Under the pieces are notes generated by a model. That model was not told where the DNA came from, made no database searches, and saw nothing but the letters and a program-made list of their open reading frames with translations. From Salinarimonas chemoclinalis (GTDB taxonomy: Bacteria > Pseudomonadota > Alphaproteobacteria > Rhizobiales > Beijerinckiaceae), in assembly GCF_041514305.1 (NCBI RefSeq), contig NZ_JBGMWH010000006.1, positions 152,644 through 216,643 on the forward strand: a stretch of 64,000 nucleotides of DNA. Direction: 5' to 3'. The position numbers were made by a program, and so were the translations under genes. This document shows, piece by piece, positions 25,169-32,613 of the stretch. Numbering within the stretch: the stretch's first letter is position 1; each line of letters begins with the position of its first letter.

Positions 25169-26710
25169 ATGTCCTTCGATGAACTCGGGCTGAGCGACAA
25201 GGTCCTGCAGGCCGCCGGCGCTGCGGGCTACTCGCAGCCGACCCCGATCCAGACCCAGGCGATCCCCCACGTGCTCGCCCGGCGCGACGTGCTCGGCATC
25301 GCCCAGACCGGCACCGGCAAGACGGCGGCGTTCACGCTGCCGATGCTCACCATGCTGGAGACCGGGCGCGCCCGGGCGCGGATGCCGCGCACGCTCATCC
25401 TCGAGCCGACGCGCGAACTCGCGGCGCAGGTCGAGGAGAACTTCGTCCGCTACGGCGTCAACCACAAGCTCTCGGTGGCCCTGCTGATCGGCGGCGTGTC
25501 CTTCGGCGACCAGGACGTGAAGATCACGCGCGGCGTCGACGTGCTCATCGCGACGCCGGGGCGCCTGCTCGACCATTTCGAGCGCGGCAAGCTGCTGCTC
25601 ACCGGCGTCGAGCTCCTCGTCATCGACGAGGCGGACCGCATGCTCGACATGGGCTTCATCCCCGACATCGAGCGGATCGTGAAGCTCACGCCCTTCACCC
25701 GCCAGACGCTGTTCTTCTCCGCGACGATGCCGCCGGAGATCCAGCGGCTGTCGGACAAGTTCCTGTCGAACCCGGTGAAGGTCGAGGTGGCCCGTCCGGC
25801 CTCCGCCGCGCAGACGATCACGCAGCGCCTCGTCTCCACCGGCGCCGACCCGGCCGCCAAGCGCGAGACGCTGCGCGGGCTGATCCGCGAGGCGGTCGAC
25901 CTGCAGAACGCGATCATCTTCTGCAACCGCAAGCGCGACGTCGCGGTGCTCCATCGCTCGCTCCAGCGCCACCATTTCAACGCGGTGGCGCTGCACGGCG
26001 ACATGGACCAGCGCGCCCGCATGCTGGCGCTCGAGTCGTTCCGCACCGGAGAGGCGACGATCCTGGTGGCGAGCGACGTCGCCGCCCGCGGGCTCGACAT
26101 CCCGATGGTGAGCCACGTCTTCAACTACGACGTCCCGCACCATGCGGAGGACTACGTCCACCGCATCGGCCGTACGGGCCGAGCGGGCCGCTCGGGGGCG
26201 GCCTTCACGCTCGTCGCGCCCGGCGACGAGAAGTCGCTGACGGCCATCGAGAAGCTCATCGGCAACGAGGTCGTCTGGTCCGGCCCGACGACCGCGGAGG
26301 CCGGGCACGCTCCGGCGCGTCCGTCCCGCGAGCGCGCGCGCCGCGGCGGCGGACGGGGCGAGGCGGAGGAGGCTCCCTCGCGCTCGCGCCGCGGCGGACG
26401 TCGCGAGAGCGGCGAGACTCGCGCCACCGAGCCGCAGGCGGCCCGCGCGACCGCGCGCGCGCAGGAACGCGCACCGGAACGCACGCCGGAACACAAGCAG
26501 GATCGTACGCCGGAGCGGGCGCAGGACCGCGCGCCGGACCGCGCGCCTCGGCGCGATGCCGAGCGTGCGCCTCGCCGCGACGCCGAGCGCGCCGCACGTC
26601 CGACCCGTGGCCGCGACCGCCGCGAGGAGGAGCAGCTCGATACGCCGAGCTTCGGGGATCACATCCCGGCCTTCCTCTTGCGGCCGGCCGTGATCAAGTC
26701 GAAGAAATAG
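25169..26710 (+). CDS. DEAD-box RNA helicase, RhlE type
   Basis: A 513-residue ATP-dependent RNA helicase. The core holds the Q motif (YSQPTPIQ), Walker A AQTGTGKT (Lys51), PTRELA, DEAD in VIDEADRMLDMGF, SAT in FFSATMP and HRIGRTGRAGR. From about residue 380 a long tail of Arg, Glu, Asp, Ala and Pro follows, with imperfect repeats such as ERAPERTPEH, DRAPDRAPRRDAER and APRRDAER, encoded by repetitive DNA at about 26,455-26,610. Such basic tails bind rRNA nonspecifically. RhlE proteins act in ribosome maturation and cold growth. The gene is monocistronic. Confidence 0.94.
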   Translation: MSFDELGLSDKVLQAAGAAGYSQPTPIQTQAIPHVLARRDVLGIAQTGTGKTAAFTLPMLTMLETGRARARMPRTLILEPTRELAAQVEENFVRYGVNHKLSVALLIGGVSFGDQDVKITRGVDVLIATPGRLLDHFERGKLLLTGVELLVIDEADRMLDMGFIPDIERIVKLTPFTRQTLFFSATMPPEIQRLSDKFLSNPVKVEVARPASAAQTITQRLVSTGADPAAKRETLRGLIREAVDLQNAIIFCNRKRDVAVLHRSLQRHHFNAVALHGDMDQRARMLALESFRTGEATILVASDVAARGLDIPMVSHVFNYDVPHHAEDYVHRIGRTGRAGRSGAAFTLVAPGDEKSLTAIEKLIGNEVVWSGPTTAEAGHAPARPSRERARRGGGRGEAEEAPSRSRRGGRRESGETRATEPQAARATARAQERAPERTPEHKQDRTPERAQDRAPDRAPRRDAERAPRRDAERAARPTRGRDRREEEQLDTPSFGDHIPAFLLRPAVIKSKK

Positions 26711-26812
26711 AATTTCGCCAGGCGGAGCATTAACCGACTTTTCGTTGTTTGGACCCAGTCTGCCTTCCCGGGGCCGACGCGCCGCCAGACTATCGGTTGT
26801 GCGCCTTGCGGG

Positions 26813-27898
26813 ATGGAACAGATGACGGCAGCTGTCGAGGATCTCGAACGGACGTTCCAGGTAGGGCAGCGCGCCCTGGAACTGATGAAGACCTACGGTT
26901 CGTCGGCGAGCCCACGCTCGTACGAGGTCTGGTACACCTACGTCACCGGGCAGAAGCCGGTGATCAACGACGCCATCAAGCGTATCGCCGCCCAGAGCGG
27001 CCACGTGCGCGACGACGACGTCGCCTCTCTCTTCGACGAGCATCTCGCGCCCCAGCGCTTCGCCCAGGAGGCGGAGAAGGCCGGCGCCACCGTGATCGGC
27101 GAGATCGACGAGGTGATGGAGATGCTCGAGATGGCGCTCGGCTCCACCGCCAAGTACGGCGAATCGCTCGAGGCCTTCTCCAACGATCTCGCGATCACCA
27201 TCGACAAGCGCCGCATCCGCGAACTCGTCGCCGCCCTCGTCACCGCGACGAAGGACGTCGGCGCGACGAACAAGACGCTCGAGGCGCGCCTGCGCGAGAC
27301 CCGCGGCGAGATCGAGGTCCTGCGCGAGACGCTGGAGGCCGTGCGCATCGAGTCGCTCACCGACCCGCTCACCGGCATCGCCAACCGCAAGCACTTCGAG
27401 GAGATGCTGGTCAAGACGCTCGACCAGGCCATCGTCGAGCGCGCGCCGCTGGCGCTGATCGTCATCGACATCGACCACTTCAAGCGCTTCAACGACAGCT
27501 ACGGCCACCTCACCGGCGACCAGGTGCTGCGCCTCGTGGGCATGACCATGCGCGAGCAGGTCAAGACCAAGGCGACGCTCGCGCGCTTCGGCGGCGAGGA
27601 GTTCGGCATCATCCTGCCCGACACCACGGTCGACACCGCCCGTGCCGCCGCGGAGCGCGTGCGCACGAGCGTGATGAGCCGCGAGCTGGTGAAACGCTCC
27701 ACCGGCGAATCGCTGGGCAAGGTGACGATCTCGGTGGGCTGCGCCGGCATGCGCAAGGGCGACACCGCGGTGTCTCTGCTCGAGCGCGCCGACCAGTGCA
27801 TGTTCACCGCCAAGCGGGCGGGCCGCAACCGCACCGTCTGCGACACCGACGACGATTTCGCCGGCAGCCACGAGATGCCTCAGGCCGAGGTCGCCTGA
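26813..27898 (+). CDS. GGDEF diguanylate cyclase
   Basis: A 361-residue cytoplasmic protein making cyclic di-GMP. The N-terminal about 175 residues are helical with no recognised sensor; a coiled coil (LEARLRETRGEIEVLRETLE) leads into the GGDEF domain: LTDPLTGIANRKHFEE, VIDIDHFKRFNDSYGHLTGD and the active site RFGGEEF (residues 260-264). The inhibitory RxxD site five residues upstream is absent (KTKA), so feedback inhibition by the product is not expected through that site. No membrane segment. ATG 26813 and 26822 are both possible starts. Confidence 0.92.
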   Translation: MEQMTAAVEDLERTFQVGQRALELMKTYGSSASPRSYEVWYTYVTGQKPVINDAIKRIAAQSGHVRDDDVASLFDEHLAPQRFAQEAEKAGATVIGEIDEVMEMLEMALGSTAKYGESLEAFSNDLAITIDKRRIRELVAALVTATKDVGATNKTLEARLRETRGEIEVLRETLEAVRIESLTDPLTGIANRKHFEEMLVKTLDQAIVERAPLALIVIDIDHFKRFNDSYGHLTGDQVLRLVGMTMREQVKTKATLARFGGEEFGIILPDTTVDTARAAAERVRTSVMSRELVKRSTGESLGKVTISVGCAGMRKGDTAVSLLERADQCMFTAKRAGRNRTVCDTDDDFAGSHEMPQAEVA

Positions 27899-27917
27899 GC
27901 CGCGGCAGCGGCACTCC

Positions 27918-28391
27918 TCACGCCCCCTGCACCACGATCACGATCTCGCGCCGATGCGGCCTGTCGCGGTGCTCGACGAGATAGACCCCCTGCCACGTCC
28001 CGAGCGCGAGTTTCCCGTCGACGACGGGGATCGCCAGCGACGCGCCCGTCAGCATGGCGCGGACGTGGGCGGGCATGTCGTCGGGCCCCTCCGCCCCGTG
28101 GCGATAGGGAGCGTCTCGCGGGGCGATGCGATCGAGCGCGTCGACGAGGTCGCGGCCGACGTCGGGGTCGGCGTTCTCCTGGATCGCGAGCGAGGCCGAG
28201 GTGTGGCGGCAGAACAGCGTCGCGAGCCCGTGCGCGATGCCGCTTTCGCGCACGCAGGCGCGCGCCTCGCGGGTGACTTCGACGAAGCCCGGGCCGGGGG
28301 TCTCGACACGCATCGAGAACAGCGCCTGGCGCGTCGCCGCGTCCGCATGGAGCGCCCGTGGTGCGCCGATCTCGCCGCGTCTTTCCGCCAT
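27918..28391 (-). CDS. YjbQ/UPF0047 family protein
   Basis: A 157-residue protein of the YjbQ family, often labelled secondary thiamine-phosphate synthase because an E. coli member can replace ThiE at high dosage. The conserved core is FCRHTSASLAIQENADPDV, then DMPAHVRAMLTGASLAIPV and LALGTWQGVYLVEHR, whose His residues likely bind metal. GGAGAGGAGAGG precedes the ATG at 28391. The true physiological role is uncertain. Confidence 0.9.
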   Translation of the reverse strand: MAERRGEIGAPRALHADAATRQALFSMRVETPGPGFVEVTREARACVRESGIAHGLATLFCRHTSASLAIQENADPDVGRDLVDALDRIAPRDAPYRHGAEGPDDMPAHVRAMLTGASLAIPVVDGKLALGTWQGVYLVEHRDRPHRREIVIVVQGA

Positions 28392-28491
28392 CCGCGTCGC
28401 CTCTCCTCTCCTGCGCCGATCCGCGAGCGAGCCTAGCGCGCCGGAGACCCGCGGGTCGACCCCCGAGGGGCGATCCCGCACGCCGTGCCGC

Positions 28492-28515
28492 GGAACCCGG
28501 TCCATCCCGCGCGTT
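28492..28515 (+). promoter_or_regulatory. Weak candidate EcfG promoter
   Basis: GGAAC at 28492-28496 and CGTT at 28512-28515 with a 15-base spacer, one base shorter than the usual 16-17. It lies 34 bases before the start codon of the proline-rich small gene, so a general-stress promoter is plausible but not secure. Confidence 0.35.
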
Positions 28516-28548
28516 TGGTTCGTGGCGGGACCGAGACGGGAGAAATCA

Positions 28549-28833
28549 ATGAATGACGTCGTTCGCCACCTCGACGCATCGCTCGCGGGCGCGCAGCTCG
28601 CGCCGGGCGACCGTACGCCCGGTCCGGGCGGCGTGCCCACCGACCGGAGGACGCCCCCGCCGTCGCTGCCGCCGGGCGGTCGCCTCCCCGGCGAGGTCCC
28701 GCCTCTGCCGGAGCAGGACGGACCCGCCGACGACGACGGCGACCCGACCGTTCGCGACCCCGGCCGGCGGATGCCCCCGGACCACCTTCCCGGCGGGCCG
28801 ACGAACCCGAACCCGCATCACGCCCGGGCATGA
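28549..28833 (+). CDS. Proline-rich small protein
   Basis: A 94-residue protein, largely disordered: Pro, Gly, Asp and Arg dominate from residue 20 (segments PPPSLPPGGRLPGEVPP and MPPDHLPGGPTNPNPHH). No domain is recognised. GGGAGA lies seven bases before the ATG. The gene is close to the general stress locus and may have an EcfG-type promoter with a short spacer. Similar low-complexity stress proteins are common in Hyphomicrobiales. Expression has not been shown. Confidence 0.55.
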   Translation: MNDVVRHLDASLAGAQLAPGDRTPGPGGVPTDRRTPPPSLPPGGRLPGEVPPLPEQDGPADDDGDPTVRDPGRRMPPDHLPGGPTNPNPHHARA

Positions 28834-28872
28834 ACGACCGGGCATGGACGACCGGGCGCGGCCGGTTGCGCG

Positions 28873-29088
28873 TCAGGCTCGGAAGCGGTGCGGAGCACGC
28901 ACCGGCACAGGCCGGCGGCGGCGCTCCGGCCCGACCTGCGCGAAGAGGAGCGTGGTGAGCGCGAGTGCGCCGGCGATGGTCGCGATCGCGCCGGGGAGTG
29001 CGGATACGCTCGCTGCGGCGGTGGCCGCGGCGACGAGCGCCAGGACGAGGAACACGGCACTGAAGCGGGTGAGCAGATCGCGTGTCAT
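28873..29088 (-). CDS. Small two-helix membrane protein
   Basis: A 71-residue protein with two hydrophobic helices (FSAVFLVLALVAAATAAASV and ALPGAIATIAGALALTTLLF) and a basic tail. AGGAGG lies five bases before the ATG at 29088, strong evidence of translation. A GAAAC-N16-CGTT element on the same strand, one mismatch from the EcfG consensus, ends 25 bases before the start. Position next to ecfG also suggests a stress membrane protein. No named family recognised. Confidence 0.65.
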   Translation of the reverse strand: MTRDLLTRFSAVFLVLALVAAATAAASVSALPGAIATIAGALALTTLLFAQVGPERRRRPVPVRAPHRFRA

Positions 29089-29112
29089 CGGAGGCCTCCT
29101 GCGGTACGCGTA

Positions 29113-29137
29113 AACGCCCGCACCGTCCGATGGTTTC
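29113..29137 (-). promoter_or_regulatory. Near-consensus EcfG promoter
   Basis: Minus strand GAAAC (29137-29133), 16 bases, CGTT (29116-29113); one mismatch in the -35 element. It is correctly placed for the small membrane protein gene at 29088. Confidence 0.4.
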
Positions 29138-29181
29138 ACGGCGAGGCTCTACCGACCGTGAAACCGATGCCGCGAATGCGA

Positions 29182-29211
29182 GAGAGCCGCGCGGTCTCCC
29201 GCGCGGCTCTC
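29182..29211. terminator. Perfect 12-bp hairpin behind ecfG
   Basis: GAGAGCCGCGCG and its complement flank a 6-base loop, 58 bases beyond the ecfG stop codon. No T-run follows on the minus strand, so it is a likely but not classical terminator or RNA-stabilising element. Confidence 0.5.
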
Positions 29212-29269
29212 CTCTGCTCGGCTCTCCTGCTCGGCCTCACACCTTCTGCGAGACGGCCTGGCGGCGCGC

Positions 29270-29821
29270 TCAGCCGCTCGCGGCCTGGAGCGCGGCGCGG
29301 GTGATGCGGTCCGCACCGAGATCCTCGTCGCCGTCCACCGCGAGGAGTTGCGTCAGGCGCGAGCGAGCCCGGTTCACGCGGCTCTTGATGGTGCCCACCG
29401 CGCAGCCGCAGATGTTGGCGGCCTCCTCGTAGGAGAAGCCGGACGCGCCGACGAGCAGCAGGGCCTCGCGCTGGTCGGGCGGAAGCGTGGAGAGCGCTTC
29501 GCGGAAGTCCTCGAAGTCGAGGCGCGCGCCCTGTTCGGGCTGCGCCTTGAGGCGCGCGGCGTAGGAGCCGTCGGCGTCCTCCACCTCGCGGCGGCGCTTG
29601 CGGTACTCGGAGTGGAAGAGGTTGCGCAGGATCGTGAACAGCCAGGCGTTCAGATTCGTGCCGCGCTCGAAGCGGTCGATGTTCGACAGGGCGCGCAGGA
29701 GCGTGTCCTGCACGAGATCGTCGGCACGATCCACCTGCCCCGTCAACGAGATCGCGAACGCGCGCAAGCTCGGAACGGCCGCGAGCAGGGCGTCGCGCAG
29801 CGCCGGTTCCGGCTGGGTCAT
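29270..29821 (-). CDS. ecfG: EcfG-type general stress sigma factor
   Basis: A 183-residue ECF sigma factor of the EcfG class, controlling the alphaproteobacterial general stress response. Region 2 reads ADDLVQDTLLRAL with NLNAWLFTILRNLFHSEYRK; region 4 reads ALSTLPPDQREALLLVGASG and NICGCAVGTIKSRVNRARSRL, the DNA-recognition helix for GGAAC. Its ATG overlaps the nepR stop (ATGA), so anti-sigma and sigma are co-translated. NepR binds it until phosphorylated PhyR takes NepR away. The promoter upstream of nepR has the EcfG consensus, giving autoregulation. Confidence 0.95.
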   Translation of the reverse strand: MTQPEPALRDALLAAVPSLRAFAISLTGQVDRADDLVQDTLLRALSNIDRFERGTNLNAWLFTILRNLFHSEYRKRRREVEDADGSYAARLKAQPEQGARLDFEDFREALSTLPPDQREALLLVGASGFSYEEAANICGCAVGTIKSRVNRARSRLTQLLAVDGDEDLGADRITRAALQAASG

Positions 29822-30063
29822 CGCGAGTTCTCCGTCTTGTCCTGTTTGTCGAGCTGCGCCAGCAGGTCCTTGAAGCGGTCTGGAACCGGCTGATCCATCA
29901 GCTCGGAATACATGGCCCGCAGCTGGTCGCCGATCCGCGACTGGATGGCCCGATCGAGCCGCGGATCGGACGCCGCCGATGCCGACCCCCCATCGTGCCC
30001 GCTCCCCGCGCGCGGCTCCCGCGCGCCGAGCTCGTGGACCCCCGTGCCCTTGTTGACTTTCAT
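29818..30063 (-). CDS. nepR: NepR anti-sigma factor
   Basis: An 81-residue protein with the conserved two-helix NepR core: IQSRIGDQLRAMYSELMDQPVPDRFKDLLAQL (residues about 40-71), which in known structures contacts either EcfG or the sigma-like domain of PhyR. The N-terminal 35 residues are disordered, as usual. It is first in the nepR-ecfG operon and divergent from phyR. Its promoter region contains an exact EcfG site. GAGGG precedes the ATG. Confidence 0.94.
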   Translation of the reverse strand: MKVNKGTGVHELGAREPRAGSGHDGGSASAASDPRLDRAIQSRIGDQLRAMYSELMDQPVPDRFKDLLAQLDKQDKTENSR

Positions 30064-30111
30064 TCCGTGACCCTCATCCTCGAGGCGTGATAACGAGCGC
30101 TCGCGGGCCTC

Positions 30112-30137
30112 AACGTCCCGGGCGGGCGACGGGTTCC
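30112..30137 (-). promoter_or_regulatory. EcfG promoter of nepR-ecfG
   Basis: Minus strand GGAAC (30137-30133), 17 bases, CGTT (30115-30112), ending 49 bases before the nepR start codon. It is an exact consensus match and implies autoregulation of the stress sigma factor. Confidence 0.85.
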
Positions 30138-30156
30138 ATCACCCGGGGCAGATCCG

Positions 30157-30181
30157 GGAACCTTTCGGCGCCGCGCGCGTT
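30157..30181 (+). promoter_or_regulatory. EcfG promoter of phyR
   Basis: GGAAC (30157-30161), 16 bases, CGTT (30178-30181), 51 bases before the phyR start codon. It is back to back with the nepR promoter, the two -35 elements being only 19 bases apart. Confidence 0.85.
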
Positions 30182-30231
30182 GAACGCGCACAGGACCAAC
30201 GCCGAACCGGCGACTCCACAAGGGGATATGC

Positions 30232-31038
30232 ATGTCGACAGCCCAGCTCGTCGTCCAGTACCTGCCGTACCTGCGCCGCTACGCGCGCGCGCTCACCGGC
30301 AGCCAGCAGGCGGGCGACGCCTACGTCGCCGCGACGCTCGAGGCGCTCGTCGGCGAGCCCGAGACGATCGATCGCCAGGGCAACATAAAGGCCGACCTCT
30401 TCCGCGTCTTCACCCGCATCTGGAACTCGCTGTCCGTGAACGGCCGCGCCGAGGGCGTCGAGCGCGACCTGCCGGCGGAGGCGCGGCTGGGCCAGATCAC
30501 GCCGCTGCCGCGTCAGGCCTTCCTGCTCTCCTCGCTCGAAGGCTTCTCCGAGGAGGAATCGGCGCGCGTCCTCGCCGTGCCGGTCGACGAGGTGCGCGCG
30601 CTCGTGGAGGAGGCCGGCCGCGAGCTCGCCGCCGACATCGTCACCGACATCATGATCATCGAGGACGAGCCCCTCATCGCGATGGATCTCGAGGCGCTCG
30701 TCGAGGGCCTCGGCCACAACGTCACCGGCGTCGCGCGCACCCGTGGCGAGGCGCTGGCGCTCGCCGGATCGAAGCGGCCCGGCCTGATCCTCGCCGACAT
30801 CCAGCTCGCGGACGGATCCTCCGGCCTCGATGCGGTGAACGACCTCCTCGACACGTTCCAGGTCCCGGTGATCTTCATCACCGCCTATCCGGAGCGCTTC
30901 CTCACCGGCGAGCGGCCGGAGCCCGCCTTCCTGATCGCCAAGCCGTTCCAGCCGGCGAACGTCTCGGCGGTGATCAGCCAGGCGCTGTTCTTCCAGCAGA
31001 GCGCGCACCGCAGCCGCCCCGAGCGCGCCTCGGCCTGA
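30232..31038 (+). CDS. phyR: PhyR anti-anti-sigma response regulator
   Basis: A 268-residue protein. Residues 1-135 mimic an ECF sigma factor (sigma2 YLPYLRRYARALTGS; sigma4 LPRQAFLLSSLEGFSEEE), and residues 138-262 are a receiver with acidic Glu144/Asp145, phosphoacceptor Asp189 (ILADIQLADG), FITAYPE and Lys237 (IAKPFQP). On phosphorylation the sigma-like part is freed to bind NepR and release EcfG. The FITAYPE block is typical of PhyR-type receivers. AAGGGG precedes the ATG at 30232. The cognate histidine kinase is not obvious in the window. Confidence 0.96.
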   Translation: MSTAQLVVQYLPYLRRYARALTGSQQAGDAYVAATLEALVGEPETIDRQGNIKADLFRVFTRIWNSLSVNGRAEGVERDLPAEARLGQITPLPRQAFLLSSLEGFSEEESARVLAVPVDEVRALVEEAGRELAADIVTDIMIIEDEPLIAMDLEALVEGLGHNVTGVARTRGEALALAGSKRPGLILADIQLADGSSGLDAVNDLLDTFQVPVIFITAYPERFLTGERPEPAFLIAKPFQPANVSAVISQALFFQQSAHRSRPERASA

Positions 31039-31082
31039 GGCGCGCCGCCGCGGACCCGCGAGAAACACACCGGCGAGAATCG

Positions 31083-31105
31083 GGGCCTCCGTTGGAGGCC
31101 CTTTT
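31083..31105 (+). terminator. Rho-independent terminator of phyR
   Basis: An 8-bp perfect stem GGGCCTCC/GGAGGCCC with a GTT loop, followed by TTTT, lies 45 bases behind the phyR stop codon. Confidence 0.88.
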
Positions 31106-31303
31106 CGTGAGCGCCTCGCATCGCGGTTCGGGAGCCTGGCGTGCGGCGCCGGTCTGCGGCCCGAACGCTTCGGTGCGGGCCGCGATTGCGCGCGGTGCGG
31201 AGAGAAGGAGGCGGATCGGCCCGGCCGACCCGCCGCGAGTCGCCGGCCGGCCCCGGGGACTGCTGGGAGGACCCTCCGGCCGGGTGGCCGGCGAAGGTTC
31301 GCG

Positions 31304-31771
31304 ATGGCGTATCGTTCCGATGGCGAAACCTTCTGCCCGATGAAGCTTTACCTTTCGGGGGCTCTACGACGGGAGCATGCCTTGGTCGCAGGCACCGAGA
31401 ACATCGTCGCACCATTCTTCGGCTGCATCCTCCTCGCGGAGGACAGCGCGATCATCGCGCTCGACACCGCGGAGACGCTGACCGACCTCGGCTTCGAGGA
31501 AGTGCTCGTCGCGCGCGACGCCGCTGCGGCGCATGCGCTGCTCGCGGTACGGACGGACCTGCGCGCGCTCGTCCTCGATCTCGATCTCGACGGCGAGAGC
31601 GGCACGCCGGTGGCGCGTGCCGCCCGCGCGGCGGGCCTGCCCGTGGTGGTCGCCTCCGGCCACGCCGACCCCGGTCCCGACCCGGCGTTCGTCGGCGCAC
31701 CGCTGTTGCGCAAGCCCTACACCCGCGATGCGCTGGCGCGGGCGCTGGCCCGGGCCCTCGTGCCCGCCTGA
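31304..31771 (+). CDS. Stand-alone receiver-domain response regulator
   Basis: A protein of about 155 residues with a single receiver domain from about residue 41: CILLAEDSAIIALDTAETL (acidic pocket Glu46/Asp47), phosphoacceptor region ALVLDLDLDGESG (Asp92), and LLRKPYTRDAL with the conserved Lys-Pro. No output domain. Such single-domain receivers next to phyR often modulate the stress phosphorelay. The N-terminal 40 residues do not match the family, so the true start may be further downstream; ATG 31304 has AAGG upstream. Confidence 0.82.
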   Translation: MAYRSDGETFCPMKLYLSGALRREHALVAGTENIVAPFFGCILLAEDSAIIALDTAETLTDLGFEEVLVARDAAAAHALLAVRTDLRALVLDLDLDGESGTPVARAARAAGLPVVVASGHADPGPDPAFVGAPLLRKPYTRDALARALARALVPA

Positions 31772-31787
31772 GCGGCACGGGCCGCCT

Positions 31788-31812
31788 GGAACATCCCGGC
31801 GCCGTCGCCGTT
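31788..31812 (+). promoter_or_regulatory. EcfG promoter
   Basis: GGAAC (31788-31792), 16 bases, CGTT (31809-31812): an exact EcfG consensus between the receiver gene and the 188-residue secreted protein gene, 63 bases before the latter's start codon. Confidence 0.75.
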
Positions 31813-31874
31813 CCATGTTCCCGTGACCCAGACCGAGAGCGCGCCGGAACCGGCGCGCGGCCGGAGGCCTCGCG

Positions 31875-32441
31875 ATGCTGCGCCTCGCCGCGCTTCTCTT
31901 CTCGACCTACGTCGGCGCCTTCGTGCTCACGAGCGCGGTGGCGGCGCCCCACGAGCTGCGCGCCGCATGGACGCGCCTGGCCGGCGGGCTCGAGACGCTC
32001 GTGTCCATGCGGGTCGCCGGCGACGCCCACGCCGACTCCTTGCGCGCCTCGCGTGCGAGCGTCCGCAAGGCGCCCGCGCTCGCCCGCTCCTTCGTCGAGC
32101 CGCGCGAACCGCGGTCCTCCGATCCCGTAGCCTCCGAGATCGTCCTCCTCGACGGCGGCGCCCTCGCGATCCTCGATGCCGAGGGGCGCGTCCTCCTGCG
32201 ACACGACCCCGCAGGACGCACCACGACGATCGCGCGCGGCGCCGACCTGCCGCGACTCCTCGCCACGCCCGCCGGCGACGCCCCGCGGCCCCCCGAGCCG
32301 TCGCGACGCGCGCCCGGCGATCCGGGGAGCACCGACGAGCCGGACGAGGCCCTCGCCGCCGGATGCGAGAGCCCGGTGGGACCGCTCGCGCGCGGCGGCG
32401 GCGCGGCGTCCGCCCGCGCGCTCTGCCTCGCCTCGCTCTGA
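31875..32441 (+). CDS. Exported or membrane-anchored protein of unknown function, predicted stress-induced
   Basis: A 188-residue protein with an N-terminal hydrophobic segment (LRLAALLFSTYVGAFVLTSAVAA) that may be a signal peptide or anchor, a central region with a short beta motif IVLLDGGALAILDAEGRVLL, and a low-complexity Pro/Arg/Gly C-terminus with two cysteines. No family recognised. GGAGG lies upstream of the ATG. An exact EcfG promoter 63 bases before the start places it with phyR, nepR and ecfG as part of the general stress regulon. Confidence 0.7.
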   Translation: MLRLAALLFSTYVGAFVLTSAVAAPHELRAAWTRLAGGLETLVSMRVAGDAHADSLRASRASVRKAPALARSFVEPREPRSSDPVASEIVLLDGGALAILDAEGRVLLRHDPAGRTTTIARGADLPRLLATPAGDAPRPPEPSRRAPGDPGSTDEPDEALAAGCESPVGPLARGGGAASARALCLASL

Positions 32442-32613
32442 CGGGCGGCGGGCGCCACCCACTCCCACTCCAACTCCCCCTCCGCGCTCCCGCCCGTGAC
32501 GCGTGCCCCCCGAGCGGCACCATTCGTTCATGTTGCGGCCATCCCGGACGCTATAAGGGTTCTCGCGATGCGGCCCGCGATTCGCGGGAGTGCGCCACGA
32601 CCACGGCGGAGCG

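Noticed and set aside
26455..26615. Repeated units considered as a CRISPR-like or tandem DNA array
   Set aside because: Units are short, imperfect, without spacers and lie in frame within the helicase tail.
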